Assembly: GCA_019119815.1 (NCBI GenBank) | Contig: DWWH01000003.1 | Coordinates: forward strand, 1 to 51,212 | Reading direction: 5' to 3' | DNA from: Candidatus Eisenbergiella intestinipullorum | GTDB taxonomy: Bacteria; Bacillota; Clostridia; Lachnospirales; Lachnospiraceae | DNA: 51,212 nt | Shown: positions 16,661 to 24,364 of the stretch, piece by piece | How the letters are laid out: each line of letters starts with the position of its first letter | Numbering within the stretch: the first letter of the stretch is position 1 | Translations under genes and position numbers: made by a program | Notes under the pieces: generated by a model | Databases searched by the model: none | What the model saw: only the letters and a program-made list of their open reading frames with translations | What the model was told of the DNA's origin: nothing

Positions 16661-16687
16661 ATGACTACTGATGTTTATTCTGCATAG
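16661..16687 (+). CDS. Possible 8-residue leader peptide with following hairpin
   Basis: AAAGGGG at about 16644-16650 precedes ATG 16661 and the product MTTDVYSA ends at TAG 16685-16687. Just after it GGCTATTG (16694-16701) pairs with CAATAGCC (16718-16725). No T-tract follows, so classic attenuation is not evident. Too short to be certain. Confidence 0.25.
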   Translation: MTTDVYSA

Positions 16688-16765
16688 CGCAGGGGCTATT
16701 GCAGAGAAAGGAAAACACAATAGCCTTTGCTCATCCTAAAACAGAAAAATATTTAGGAGGGCTTT

Positions 16766-17062
16766 ATGGGCTACAGAAAAGCGGAAACGATCCTGCCGCC
16801 CGAGGTGGTGGCGCTGATTCAGCAGTATGTGGACGGAGAATATATCTATATCCCACGCAGAGAGGGAAAACGAAAAAGCTGGGGAGAGACCACCGGATGC
16901 CGGAAGGAAACCAGCGAACGAAACCGGAGGATCTACCGGGATTACCGCTCCGGTACGAGAATGGACGAACTGGCAGAGAAGTATTTTCTCTCTGTAAAAA
17001 GCATACAGAGGATCGTGACAGAAGAAAAAAGAAAGAGAACGGAGGAAACCGATACGGCTTAA
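16766..17062 (+). CDS. CD3324-like small DNA-binding protein
   Basis: 98 residues with the pattern YRKAETILPPEVVALIQQYV, DGEYIYIPRREGKRKSWGE, and a C-terminal helix-turn-helix (MDELAEKYFLSVKSIQRIV). This fits, from memory, the CD3324 family of small clostridial helix-turn-helix proteins of unknown target. The ribosome site AGGAGGGCTTT lies just before ATG 16766. The 3' end of the gene is part of the terminator hairpin at 17047. A transcription-regulator role is inferred. Confidence 0.7.
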   Translation: MGYRKAETILPPEVVALIQQYVDGEYIYIPRREGKRKSWGETTGCRKETSERNRRIYRDYRSGTRMDELAEKYFLSVKSIQRIVTEEKRKRTEETDTA

Positions 17063-17085
17063 CGGCTGTGTCGGTTTTTATTTTT
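17047..17085 (+). terminator. Terminator overlapping the CD3324-like gene end
   Basis: AACCGATACGGC (17047-17059) pairs with GGCTGTGTCGGTT (17063-17076) across the stop codon, followed by TTTTTATTTTT. Confidence 0.85.
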
Positions 17086-17197
17086 CTCAAACTTTTTTCT
17101 GTCCCGTTTTTAAGGCAGTGAATGAAAACAATCTCTGCTATACTGACAATAAGGAAGCTGTCCGTCAGCAGACGGCAGTCAGATTAGAACAGGAGAA

Positions 17198-17866
17198 ATG
17201 ATGATGCTGGAAAAAATGGATCTTTTCTTTGAAAACAGACTGAAAGAATACGAGGAGCACATGCTTTCCGGGATTGAGGGCGCGCGGGAGTTTTATCCGT
17301 TTACCGCTTCCAGCCTGCCTGAAAATGCGGGCTGTGAGGTGCTGGATCTGGGCTGCGGAACCGGACTGGAGCTGGACGCCTATTTTCTCCGCAATCCGCA
17401 GGCGCGCGTGACGGGAATCGATCTTTCAGAGGGAATGCTTGGGGCGCTCGCGGAGAAATTTCCGGAAAAATGCGCGGATGGAAGGCTCCGCCTGATTCAT
17501 GGCTCTTATTTTGATATTCCGTTTCCGGAAGAAGCCTGGGACGCCGCCGTATCGGTGGAATCCCTGCATCATTTTACGCGGGGGCAGAAGCTGCCTCTGT
17601 ATCGGAAGCTGTGCCGGGCTCTGAAGGAGAATGGATTTTTTATCCTGACAGATTACTTCGCGGAGTCGGAGGAGCTGGAAGAGGAGTATTTCCGGGAACT
17701 GGAACGGCTGAAACGGGAGCAGAAGCTTCCGGACGACGGCTTTTATCATTATGACACGCCGCTGACGGTGGAGCATGAGATGGAGGTTTTGAGGAAGGCG
17801 GGATTTTCGGATGTCAGAATTCTGAAAAACTGGGCCGCCACGTATGCGGTCCGGGCGGTCAGGTGA
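17198..17866 (+). CDS. Class I SAM-dependent methyltransferase
   Basis: 222 residues. The SAM-binding glycine motif LDLGCGTGLELD lies at about 49-60, the acidic ribose-binding VTGIDLSEGM at about 73-82, and post-motifs AVSVESLHHF and GFFILTDYF follow. The N-terminal helix MDLFFENRLKEYEEHM resembles small-molecule methyltransferases of the ubiE-like group. Substrate unknown. Three ATGs in a row (17198, 17201, 17204) lie two to eight bases after AGGAG; the last two are best spaced. A TATACT at 17139-17144 is the likely -10 box. Confidence 0.85.
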   Translation: MMMLEKMDLFFENRLKEYEEHMLSGIEGAREFYPFTASSLPENAGCEVLDLGCGTGLELDAYFLRNPQARVTGIDLSEGMLGALAEKFPEKCADGRLRLIHGSYFDIPFPEEAWDAAVSVESLHHFTRGQKLPLYRKLCRALKENGFFILTDYFAESEELEEEYFRELERLKREQKLPDDGFYHYDTPLTVEHEMEVLRKAGFSDVRILKNWAATYAVRAVR

Positions 17867-17900
17867 GGAGAATAGGGGATGTATCGGCGGAAAGGCGGCG

Positions 17901-17937
17901 AAAGCAGTAAGTCTGAAAAAAGATTTGCTGCTTTTTT
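17901..17937 (+). terminator. Terminator of the methyltransferase gene
   Basis: AGCAGTAAGTCT pairs with AGATTTGCTGCT (two G-U pairs) around a 6-base loop, then six T. The rest of the gap to 18130 shows only GC-rich sequence without a gene. Confidence 0.85.
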
Positions 17938-18129
17938 GCCGTCCGGTTCCGTTTCCGGCTATTTTTCCCTTTGCGGGAAATGGAACGGGTACGGCGTATC
18001 CTACGTGCACGGTCCGGAACGGGACGCGTCGCGCTGACTGCAGCCAGCGGCCGCATTGTTCCTGTTCGCCGGCTTGCCGGTAAACGGCAGCGCCTCATTC
18101 GAGGACATCGGATACCGTGTGAAAACTGC

Positions 18130-18158
18130 TGGAATCAAACGTTTGTTTGCAGTATAAT
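18130..18158 (+). promoter_or_regulatory. GH51 promoter with embedded palindromic operator
   Basis: Poor -35 TGGAAT (18130-18135), 17-base spacer, TATAAT (18153-18158). The spacer contains the perfect palindrome CAAACGTTTG (18136-18145), a LacI-family-like operator; a repressor there would block polymerase. The related palindrome at 12274 precedes the DUF1349 gene. Confidence 0.5.
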
Positions 18159-18230
18159 GTAAATAACATTACCGATTGGAATCGATGCGGGAATGCTGCA
18201 GATCCAAAATGCTTCAGAATGGAGGGGATC

Positions 18231-20624
18231 ATGACGAAAGAATCTGAAACCTGCGTCCTTACCATAGATGCCGCCCATCCGCAGGAGCCGTTGGGCGATC
18301 TGTTCGGCATCTTTTTTGAGGACATCAATCACGCCGCCGACGGCGGTCTTTACGCGGAGCTGGTGCAGAACCGTTCCTTTGAATTTTTACCGGTGGACCG
18401 GCCGGAATACCATCCGCTCTATGCCTGGGAGAAGGTGGAGGAAGGCGCACAGGCGTCCCTTCTGATCCGGACGGAGGATCCGCGTCATGAAAACAGCCCG
18501 CACTATCTGGTGCTTGAGACGGAAGGAAGCGGCAGGGCGGGGATCGCCAACCTGGGCTTCGGAGAAGGGATCTATCTGGAAAAAGGGGAAAGCTACCGCT
18601 TTTCCTGTTATGCGAAGGCCCTGGATGAGGAGGAATGCGAGATTTTTCTGCGCGTCGGAGAAAAGAAGGAAGGAGAAGCTTCCTGCGGCCTTTCTGCCCG
18701 TTTTTCCGTCCGGGAAAGGGAGTGGAAAAAATATGAGCTGTCCCTGGAGGCGGAACGCAGAGTGACGGCCGGACGGCTGATGCTCACCGTGCCGGGAGGA
18801 AGGAAGCTGGCGCTGGATCATGTTTCCCTGTTTCCGGAAAAGACCTTCTGCGGACATCCAAACGGGCTGCGCTGCGACATCGCCCGGATGCTCGCGGACA
18901 TGAAGCCGAAGTTCATGCGTTTTCCCGGCGGCTGTCTGGTGCATGACGGATCCCTGAACCCGGCGGACAGAGACAGCATGTACCGCTGGAAAAATACCCT
19001 GGGCGAGCCGGAAAACCGTCCGGCCAGGCGGAGCAACTGGGGCTATAACCAGACGCTGGGACTGGGCTATTATGAATATTTTCAGTTCTGCGAGGACATC
19101 GGCGCGAAGCCCGTTCCGGTGATCCCCGGCGGCTATGATCCGCATCACCAGAGGATGGTCCCTCTGGATGAAATGGGACCCTGGATCCGGGACGCTCTGG
19201 ATCTGATCGAATTCGCCAACGGGGGAACGGATACCCGGTGGGGAGCGGTGCGCGCGTCCATGGGCCATCCCGAGCCCTTTGGACTGGAATATCTCGGAAT
19301 AGGGAACGAGGAGGTGGGAGACGCCTTCTTTGAACGCTACGCCCTCATTCATCGTGCGGTAAGAGAAAAATATCCGGAAATAAAGCTGATCAACACCGCG
19401 AGCCCCTTCGCTGCCGGAACGGAATATGAGCGGGGCTGGAAGAGCGCGCGGGAGAACGGAAGCGATCTGATCGACGAGCATTATTATATGGCGCCGGAAT
19501 GGTTCCTGGCGAACAACCACCGTTATGATTCCTTCCCCAAGGATGGCCCGAAGGTCTTCCTGGGAGAGTATGCGTCCTGGGGAAATACCTGGTACAACGC
19601 GCTGGTGGAGGCCTCTTATATGACCGCTCTGGAGAGAAATGCGGCCTGTGTGGGCCTGGCCTGCTATGCGCCCATGCTGGCGAACGTTTCCTATGTGAAC
19701 TGGAAGCCGGACATGATCTGGTTTGACAATCACCGGGTGTACGGTACGCCCAATTATTATGTACAGAAGCTGTTCATGAACCATCAGGGCAGCCGGAGAC
19801 TTTCCGTTTCGGCGCAGGGCTGCGGCGCGGTCAGCAGCCGGGCTTTTCCATACGGAGGAAAGCTCCGTCTGGAGGGGTATGAGTCGAAAGCGCGTTTTGA
19901 AGCGGTCAGCATCCGCGATCTGGATACGGGCAGGACGCTCTCCTTTGGAGATTTTCTGACAGAACAGGGAGAACATATCCAGCTGGAGGGCTGCGAGAGC
20001 TGGGAAAATTATGAGATTTCCCTGAAGGCCTGTGAGCTGGAGGGCTGGAAGGGCTTTCAGATCCTGTTCGGCTGGCAGGATGAAGAGAATTATCTTGCCG
20101 CCACCTTTGGCGGCTGGCAGAATCTGGACCTGTTCGTGCACCGGCAGATCAACGGAAGGGGCTGCGATCTGACGGAAGGATGGTTCCGGGCGGAACAGGG
20201 CCGGGTCTATGATCTGAAGATCCGGGTGGAGGACTGCCGCATTGCCGTTTCCATCGACGGAGAGGAATATCTGGCCGTTAAGGAGAAGCCGATGGAAGTG
20301 GAGAGGCTGTACCATGCCGCCTCCCTGGACGAGGCGGACGGTTCGGTGATCCTGAAGGTGGTCAATCTGCAGGAAAAGGAGGAGAGCGCACAGATCTGCC
20401 TGAACGGCCCGGGAGAAGGAAACGGCTTGTCCTTCCCTGTCAGGGCGCAGGTATTTACCATGACGGGGAGTCCGGAAGCGGAAAACAGCTTTGCGCATCC
20501 TGCTGCGGTGAGTCCGGAGGAAAGCAGCATCCTGCTGGAGGCGGAGCGCTTCTCTTACCGTTTCCCGGCCATGTCGCTGACCGTATTCCGTTTCCCGGCA
20601 CGCGGAACGGAAGGTTCCGAGTGA
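18231..20624 (+). CDS. Alpha-L-arabinofuranosidase-like enzyme, GH51
   Basis: 797 residues, without a signal peptide. The TIM-barrel signature is FGIFFEDINHAADGGLYAEL near the N terminus, the acid/base Glu lies in LGIGNEEVGDAFF, and the nucleophile Glu in VFLGEYASWGN. A carbohydrate-binding-like domain with WKKYELSLEAE is inserted after about residue 60, and a beta domain closes the protein, a layout known for long GH51 members. It would release arabinose from plant polysaccharide fragments. ATG 18231 has GGAGG five bases upstream; the frame is open from 18147, but that part covers the promoter. Expression is probably controlled through the operator at 18136. Confidence 0.9.
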   Translation: MTKESETCVLTIDAAHPQEPLGDLFGIFFEDINHAADGGLYAELVQNRSFEFLPVDRPEYHPLYAWEKVEEGAQASLLIRTEDPRHENSPHYLVLETEGSGRAGIANLGFGEGIYLEKGESYRFSCYAKALDEEECEIFLRVGEKKEGEASCGLSARFSVREREWKKYELSLEAERRVTAGRLMLTVPGGRKLALDHVSLFPEKTFCGHPNGLRCDIARMLADMKPKFMRFPGGCLVHDGSLNPADRDSMYRWKNTLGEPENRPARRSNWGYNQTLGLGYYEYFQFCEDIGAKPVPVIPGGYDPHHQRMVPLDEMGPWIRDALDLIEFANGGTDTRWGAVRASMGHPEPFGLEYLGIGNEEVGDAFFERYALIHRAVREKYPEIKLINTASPFAAGTEYERGWKSARENGSDLIDEHYYMAPEWFLANNHRYDSFPKDGPKVFLGEYASWGNTWYNALVEASYMTALERNAACVGLACYAPMLANVSYVNWKPDMIWFDNHRVYGTPNYYVQKLFMNHQGSRRLSVSAQGCGAVSSRAFPYGGKLRLEGYESKARFEAVSIRDLDTGRTLSFGDFLTEQGEHIQLEGCESWENYEISLKACELEGWKGFQILFGWQDEENYLAATFGGWQNLDLFVHRQINGRGCDLTEGWFRAEQGRVYDLKIRVEDCRIAVSIDGEEYLAVKEKPMEVERLYHAASLDEADGSVILKVVNLQEKEESAQICLNGPGEGNGLSFPVRAQVFTMTGSPEAENSFAHPAAVSPEESSILLEAERFSYRFPAMSLTVFRFPARGTEGSE

Positions 20625-20652
20625 AGGTCTTTCCGCGCGATCCCTTGATAAC

Positions 20653-20662
20653 GGAGGTAAGA
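20653..20662 (+). promoter_or_regulatory. Stray ribosome-binding site at the left edge of leader copy B
   Basis: GGAGGTAAGA stands exactly five bases before TTG 20663, whose frame runs through the whole element into the hydrolase. The same ten-base pattern (GGAGGAAAGA, 20785-20794) occurs at the right edge, next to the real start, so the two look like a duplicated target. Confidence 0.55.
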
Positions 20663-20789
20663 TTGAAAAATAAGCCCGATGGCTTATTTTTCAATCAGGG
20701 ATTTGCGCCGAAGCGTCGCAAATCCCGTTATCGCAGCGCCGAACTGGAGGTTCGGCGCGCGTGCCTCAGCGAACGCTTCGGCATGGAGG
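20661..20789 (+). repeat. Structured leader element, copy B (complete)
   Basis: H0: GATTGAAAAATAAGCC (20661-20676), loop CGAT, perfect 16-bp match at 20681-20696. H1: GGGATTTGCG (20698-20707), loop CCGAAGCGT, CGCAAATCCC (20717-20726). H2: GCGCCGAAC (20736-20744), loop TGGAG, GTTCGGCGC (20750-20758). H3: AGCG-AA-CGCT (20768-20777), then TTCGGCAT and GGAGG at 20785-20789. H0, the H1 loop, the ATCGCAG and CCTCAGCG joints and the H3-GGAGG end agree with copy A; the H1 and H2 stems share no sequence with A yet pair perfectly. Confidence 0.85.
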
Positions 20790-20794
20790 AAAGA

Positions 20795-21868
20795 ATGAAA
20801 AAGAAAACGATTTTCGGCGGCATGGCGGCGGCTGTGCCCCTGCTCCTGCTGGCTGGAGAGGCCGCCTTTTTCTACTATTATTCGGTGGTCCGTTTCCCGG
20901 AGAAAAAGAAGGAAAAAACAGAGCGCCAGCTTCGTAGAGAAGAGAGAAAACGGGCGAAAAAGCCCCGTGCCCGGTTCGAAGAAACGGTGCAGGAGGGTGT
21001 GCGCTGGTTCCTGGGACAGGAGCCGGAACTGGTTTCCATTACCTCCTATGACGGGCTGAAGCTGTGCGCTTACTATCTTCCGGCGGAAGGAACGAAGAAA
21101 GAGCCGTCCACGGCGCAGGATAAACCGGATTTCGCGGATGCCGGGGGAAAGGCGCCTGCGGCAGGAAGCGGAGAGGCAGCCCGTCCCGCGAAAAATATTC
21201 TGCTGCTGATGCACGGCTATCGGGCGGGCGGACTGACGGATTTTGCAGGCCTGTACCGGTTTTATCATGAGCAGGGCTACAGCCTGCTCGTCCCTTTCCA
21301 GAGAAGCCATGGGCTCAGCGAGGGAAAATACATCTGCTTCGGCGTGAAGGAACGCTACGACTGCCGGGACTGGGCGGAATATGCCGTCCGTCTGGCCGGA
21401 AAGGACTGCAATCTCTATCTGTCCGGCATTTCCATGGGCTGCGCCACCGTGCTCATGGCGGCGGGCCTGCCCCTGCCTTCCAATGTCCGCGCCATCATTG
21501 CGGACTGCGGCTTCACCTCCCCGAAGGAGATCCTGAAAACCGTGCTGAAGCGGGATTACCATCTTCCCGCTTTCCCTCTCATGAACCTGACGGAGCTTCT
21601 GACCAGATGGCGCGCGGGCTTCGGCTACCGTGACGCCTCCACCCTGGACGCCATGAAGAACTGCCGGATCCCGGTATTATTCATCCATGGAGAGAAGGAT
21701 GATTTCGTGCCGGTGCAGATGACGCTGGACAACTACATGGCCTGCAGCGCTCCGAAGGAGCTTCTGATCGTTCCGGGCGCGGCGCACGCGGCGGCAAGCC
21801 TGCAGGATCCGGAAGGCTATCAGAGAACGGCTCTGGCTTTTCTGAAGAAATACGAAGCGAAGGAGTGA
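20795..21868 (+). CDS. Membrane-anchored alpha/beta hydrolase
   Basis: 357 residues. An N-terminal hydrophobic anchor (about 10-32) is followed by a very basic KKKEKTERQLRREERKR stretch, then the alpha/beta fold with LLMHGYRAGG (oxyanion region), nucleophile Ser213 in SGISMG, Asp in GEKDDFVP and the final His in GAAHAAA. A low-complexity Ala/Gly insert lies at about 105-130. It resembles clostridial alpha/beta hydrolases of the YqkD/FrsA-like type; substrate unknown. ATG 20795 is set by GGAGG five bases upstream, at the end of leader copy B. It is followed six bases later by a lipoprotein gene, so the two are likely co-transcribed. Confidence 0.85.
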   Translation: MKKKTIFGGMAAAVPLLLLAGEAAFFYYYSVVRFPEKKKEKTERQLRREERKRAKKPRARFEETVQEGVRWFLGQEPELVSITSYDGLKLCAYYLPAEGTKKEPSTAQDKPDFADAGGKAPAAGSGEAARPAKNILLLMHGYRAGGLTDFAGLYRFYHEQGYSLLVPFQRSHGLSEGKYICFGVKERYDCRDWAEYAVRLAGKDCNLYLSGISMGCATVLMAAGLPLPSNVRAIIADCGFTSPKEILKTVLKRDYHLPAFPLMNLTELLTRWRAGFGYRDASTLDAMKNCRIPVLFIHGEKDDFVPVQMTLDNYMACSAPKELLIVPGAAHAAASLQDPEGYQRTALAFLKKYEAKE

Positions 21869-21874
21869 GGCTTC

Positions 21875-23053
21875 ATGGGGAGAATGAAGAGGAGCAGAAG
21901 GCGGATCCCGCTTCTGCTGGCGGTGATGCTGGCAATCCTTCCGGCATGCGGAGGAGGAAAAAATGCGAATGAAATAATGGACGACATGGTATCCATGGAA
22001 TCATCCGTGGAATCATCCATGGAAGTCTCTGCAGTTAGCTCCATGGAAAGCTTTTCCGAGGCCGGAACACCAAAAACGGAAACAGAGGAGGAGGCCGTAT
22101 TTCCGGATACCCCATCCGGCACCATGACCATGGATGAGCTGCTTTTTCTGTATGAGGACGGCCTGCTTGCGGAAATGGCGGATACGGAAGGACTGGACGG
22201 GTTTCTTCAATATGAAAACATAAAACCAGTGGAGACGCGGCCGGAATCACTGACAGGACTGTATTCCTGTGTGCTGAAGTTCCCTGTGGATGCAGAGTCG
22301 GGTGAGGGAGAAAGCAGGGAATACGAGCTTCAGCTTTATTACTGGAAGCCGGAAACGGCGGAAGAATATGGACATGAGGAAAATGAAATTGACAGTATTC
22401 TGCTGCAGGAAAGAAAAACGAAGGATGCGGTTCTTCTGTACCAGACGGACAGCGGGTATACGCCCACAGAGAATTTGACGGAATTTCTGGAAAAAGAATA
22501 CGATATGGAGCAGTTTCTGATTCTTTCTGTTCCGCAGGGATATACGTTTAGGGAGTATACGGCGGATATGACCAGTTTTTCCGGATGGCTGCTGGAAGAG
22601 GCGGCGGATGAAACGAAAAAAGACGGAACAGAGGGAAACGAACCGGCTCATAGTGACGGGGTGGAAGCGGCATGGTATGCGCCCGGAGGGATCGGAATGG
22701 CCACGAATGCATTGGATGTGCTGCATTTCCGGGAAGGGCAGCTGACGGATGTTTCCCTTCCGGCCAATCACAGCGAAAAAATCTCGGAAGTGAGGATGAT
22801 TACGGGCTGCGAGGTTCCGGCCGCGCTGGTGGAGTACGAGTTTGACCTGTTTACCGCATCGGAGTGGGAGGAATATCAGAAAGATAATCCGCAGGCAGAG
22901 GAAGAGGAAAGCGTTTCCCGTTACCGGTATGTTTTTCTGGGGAAGGAAGACAGCAATATCTGGTATGTGCTGTTTTTGAACGAAAGTTTGTTTACGGAGG
23001 AAGACGCGGTGGAAATGGCGCGTTCCATCCGGTTTACCGATACTGCTTTTTAA
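21875..23053 (+). CDS. Lipoprotein, unknown function
   Basis: 392 residues. Signal peptide with lipobox ILPAC (Cys25), then a Ser/Met/Glu-rich imperfect repeat (VSMESSVESSMEVS, about 38-58) and a longer acidic, mostly beta-type soluble part rich in Glu and Tyr without cysteine pairs. It would sit on the outer face of the membrane. It starts six bases after the hydrolase stop, with GTGAGG as ribosome site, so an operon with the anchored hydrolase is likely and a shared envelope role can be guessed. No family recognised. Confidence 0.75.
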   Translation: MGRMKRSRRRIPLLLAVMLAILPACGGGKNANEIMDDMVSMESSVESSMEVSAVSSMESFSEAGTPKTETEEEAVFPDTPSGTMTMDELLFLYEDGLLAEMADTEGLDGFLQYENIKPVETRPESLTGLYSCVLKFPVDAESGEGESREYELQLYYWKPETAEEYGHEENEIDSILLQERKTKDAVLLYQTDSGYTPTENLTEFLEKEYDMEQFLILSVPQGYTFREYTADMTSFSGWLLEEAADETKKDGTEGNEPAHSDGVEAAWYAPGGIGMATNALDVLHFREGQLTDVSLPANHSEKISEVRMITGCEVPAALVEYEFDLFTASEWEEYQKDNPQAEEEESVSRYRYVFLGKEDSNIWYVLFLNESLFTEEDAVEMARSIRFTDTAF

Positions 23054-23070
23054 GGGAAGGGAGGCAACCT

Positions 23071-24357
23071 ATGGAACCGAAGCCGGTCATTTTTCATATC
23101 GATGTGAACAGCGCCTTTTTAAGCTGGAGCGCGTCCTACCGGAAGAACGTGCTGGGACAGGAGCCGGACCTTCGGGAGGTCCCTTCCATCGTGGGCGGCG
23201 ACCAGGAGGCCAGACACGGCGTCGTGCTCGCCAAGAGCACGCCTGCGAAAAAGTATGGGATCGTGACCGGAGAGCCCATCGTTTCCGCGAAACGGAAATG
23301 CCCCGGCCTGATCGTGATCCCGCCGGATTTTCACCTGTACGTGGAAGAGTCCCGCGCTCTGATCGGCCTGCTGAAGGGGTATTTTGACCGTGTGATCCAG
23401 TACAGCATCGACGAAGCCTGGGCGGAATTTACCGGCTATGAGCTCCTGTATGGGGAGCCGCTGGCCTTTGCGCACAGGCTGAAGGAGCAGGTGAAAAGAG
23501 AACTGGGCTTTACCGTGAACGTGGGCGTTTCCACCAACCGGCTCCTGGCCAAGATGGCCGGAGATCTCCGGAAGCCGGACTGCGTTAACACCCTCTTTCC
23601 GGAGGAGCTGGAGGCGAAGCTCTGGCCCCTTCCGGTGGAAAATCTTTTCCTGGTGGGAAAGGCGGCGGCCGCCAGACTGAACGCCCTCGGCATCCATACC
23701 ATCGGGGAACTGGCAAAGGCGGATCCGCAGATGATACGGGCGCATCTGAAAAAGCACGGCGAGGTGATCTGGAATTATGCCTGGGGACGGGAAGAGGAAG
23801 ACGTACCGGAGGCGAAAGAAGGAAACAGGGTTTACGGAAACAGCATTACCACGCCTGTGAATGTGACGGACCTCCACTATGCCAGACAGATCCTTCTGTC
23901 CCTGTGTGAGACGGTGGGCATGCGCATCCGGGCGGATCAGGCGAAGATCAGCTGTGTGAGCATCACGCTCAGGGATAATGATTTCGTGAACCGGAACCGT
24001 CAGATGCAGCTGGACAGCGCGACGGATGTGACGGAGGAGATCTACGATGCCGCCTGCCGGCTGCTGGACTCTCTCTGGGACGGAAGGCCGCTGCGGCTCC
24101 TCGGCGTCTCCACCAGCCGGGTTTCCCATGAGGAATACCGCCAGTACAACCTGTTCGACCGGGAGAAATATGACCGGCTGGAAAAGTGCAACCGGGCCAT
24201 TGACACCATCCGCGCCCGCTACGGAGAGGACTCCGTCATGCGAGCGAGCTTCCTGAAAACGGAGCTTTCCCATACCAGCGGCGGCCTGAACCGGGAGAAA
24301 AGAGCGGAGCTTCTGACCGTGAAGAACCTCCGGAAAAAGGGGAACAAGGACAGATGA
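23071..24357 (+). CDS. Y-family DNA polymerase (DinB/Pol IV group)
   Basis: 428 residues. Palm catalytic residues: Asp11 in HIDVNSAF and Asp114-Glu115 in YSIDEAW. A ribose-selecting region and KKYGIVTGEP follow, then NVGVSTNRLLAKMAGDL, the thumb helix-hairpin-helix (LNALGIHTIGELAKADPQ) and a little-finger domain with LLGVSTSRVS. It carries out error-prone synthesis past DNA lesions. The exact subgroup (DinB versus UvrX/YqjW-like) is not fixed by eye; no clear C-terminal beta-clamp motif was sought. The ribosome site GGGAGG precedes ATG 23071. It converges with the AraC gene, leaving a 7-bp gap. Confidence 0.9.
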   Translation: MEPKPVIFHIDVNSAFLSWSASYRKNVLGQEPDLREVPSIVGGDQEARHGVVLAKSTPAKKYGIVTGEPIVSAKRKCPGLIVIPPDFHLYVEESRALIGLLKGYFDRVIQYSIDEAWAEFTGYELLYGEPLAFAHRLKEQVKRELGFTVNVGVSTNRLLAKMAGDLRKPDCVNTLFPEELEAKLWPLPVENLFLVGKAAAARLNALGIHTIGELAKADPQMIRAHLKKHGEVIWNYAWGREEEDVPEAKEGNRVYGNSITTPVNVTDLHYARQILLSLCETVGMRIRADQAKISCVSITLRDNDFVNRNRQMQLDSATDVTEEIYDAACRLLDSLWDGRPLRLLGVSTSRVSHEEYRQYNLFDREKYDRLEKCNRAIDTIRARYGEDSVMRASFLKTELSHTSGGLNREKRAELLTVKNLRKKGNKDR

Positions 24358-24364
24358 AAGGGAT

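Noticed and set aside
16481..16687. 68-codon frame upstream of the CD3324-like gene
   Set aside because: It overlaps the promoter at 16580-16608 and has no ribosome site.
20621..20794. N-terminal extension of the anchored hydrolase back to 20621
   Set aside because: It would translate the structured leader; the start at 20795 has GGAGG at ideal distance and begins a normal membrane anchor. The open frame is reported as an observation instead.
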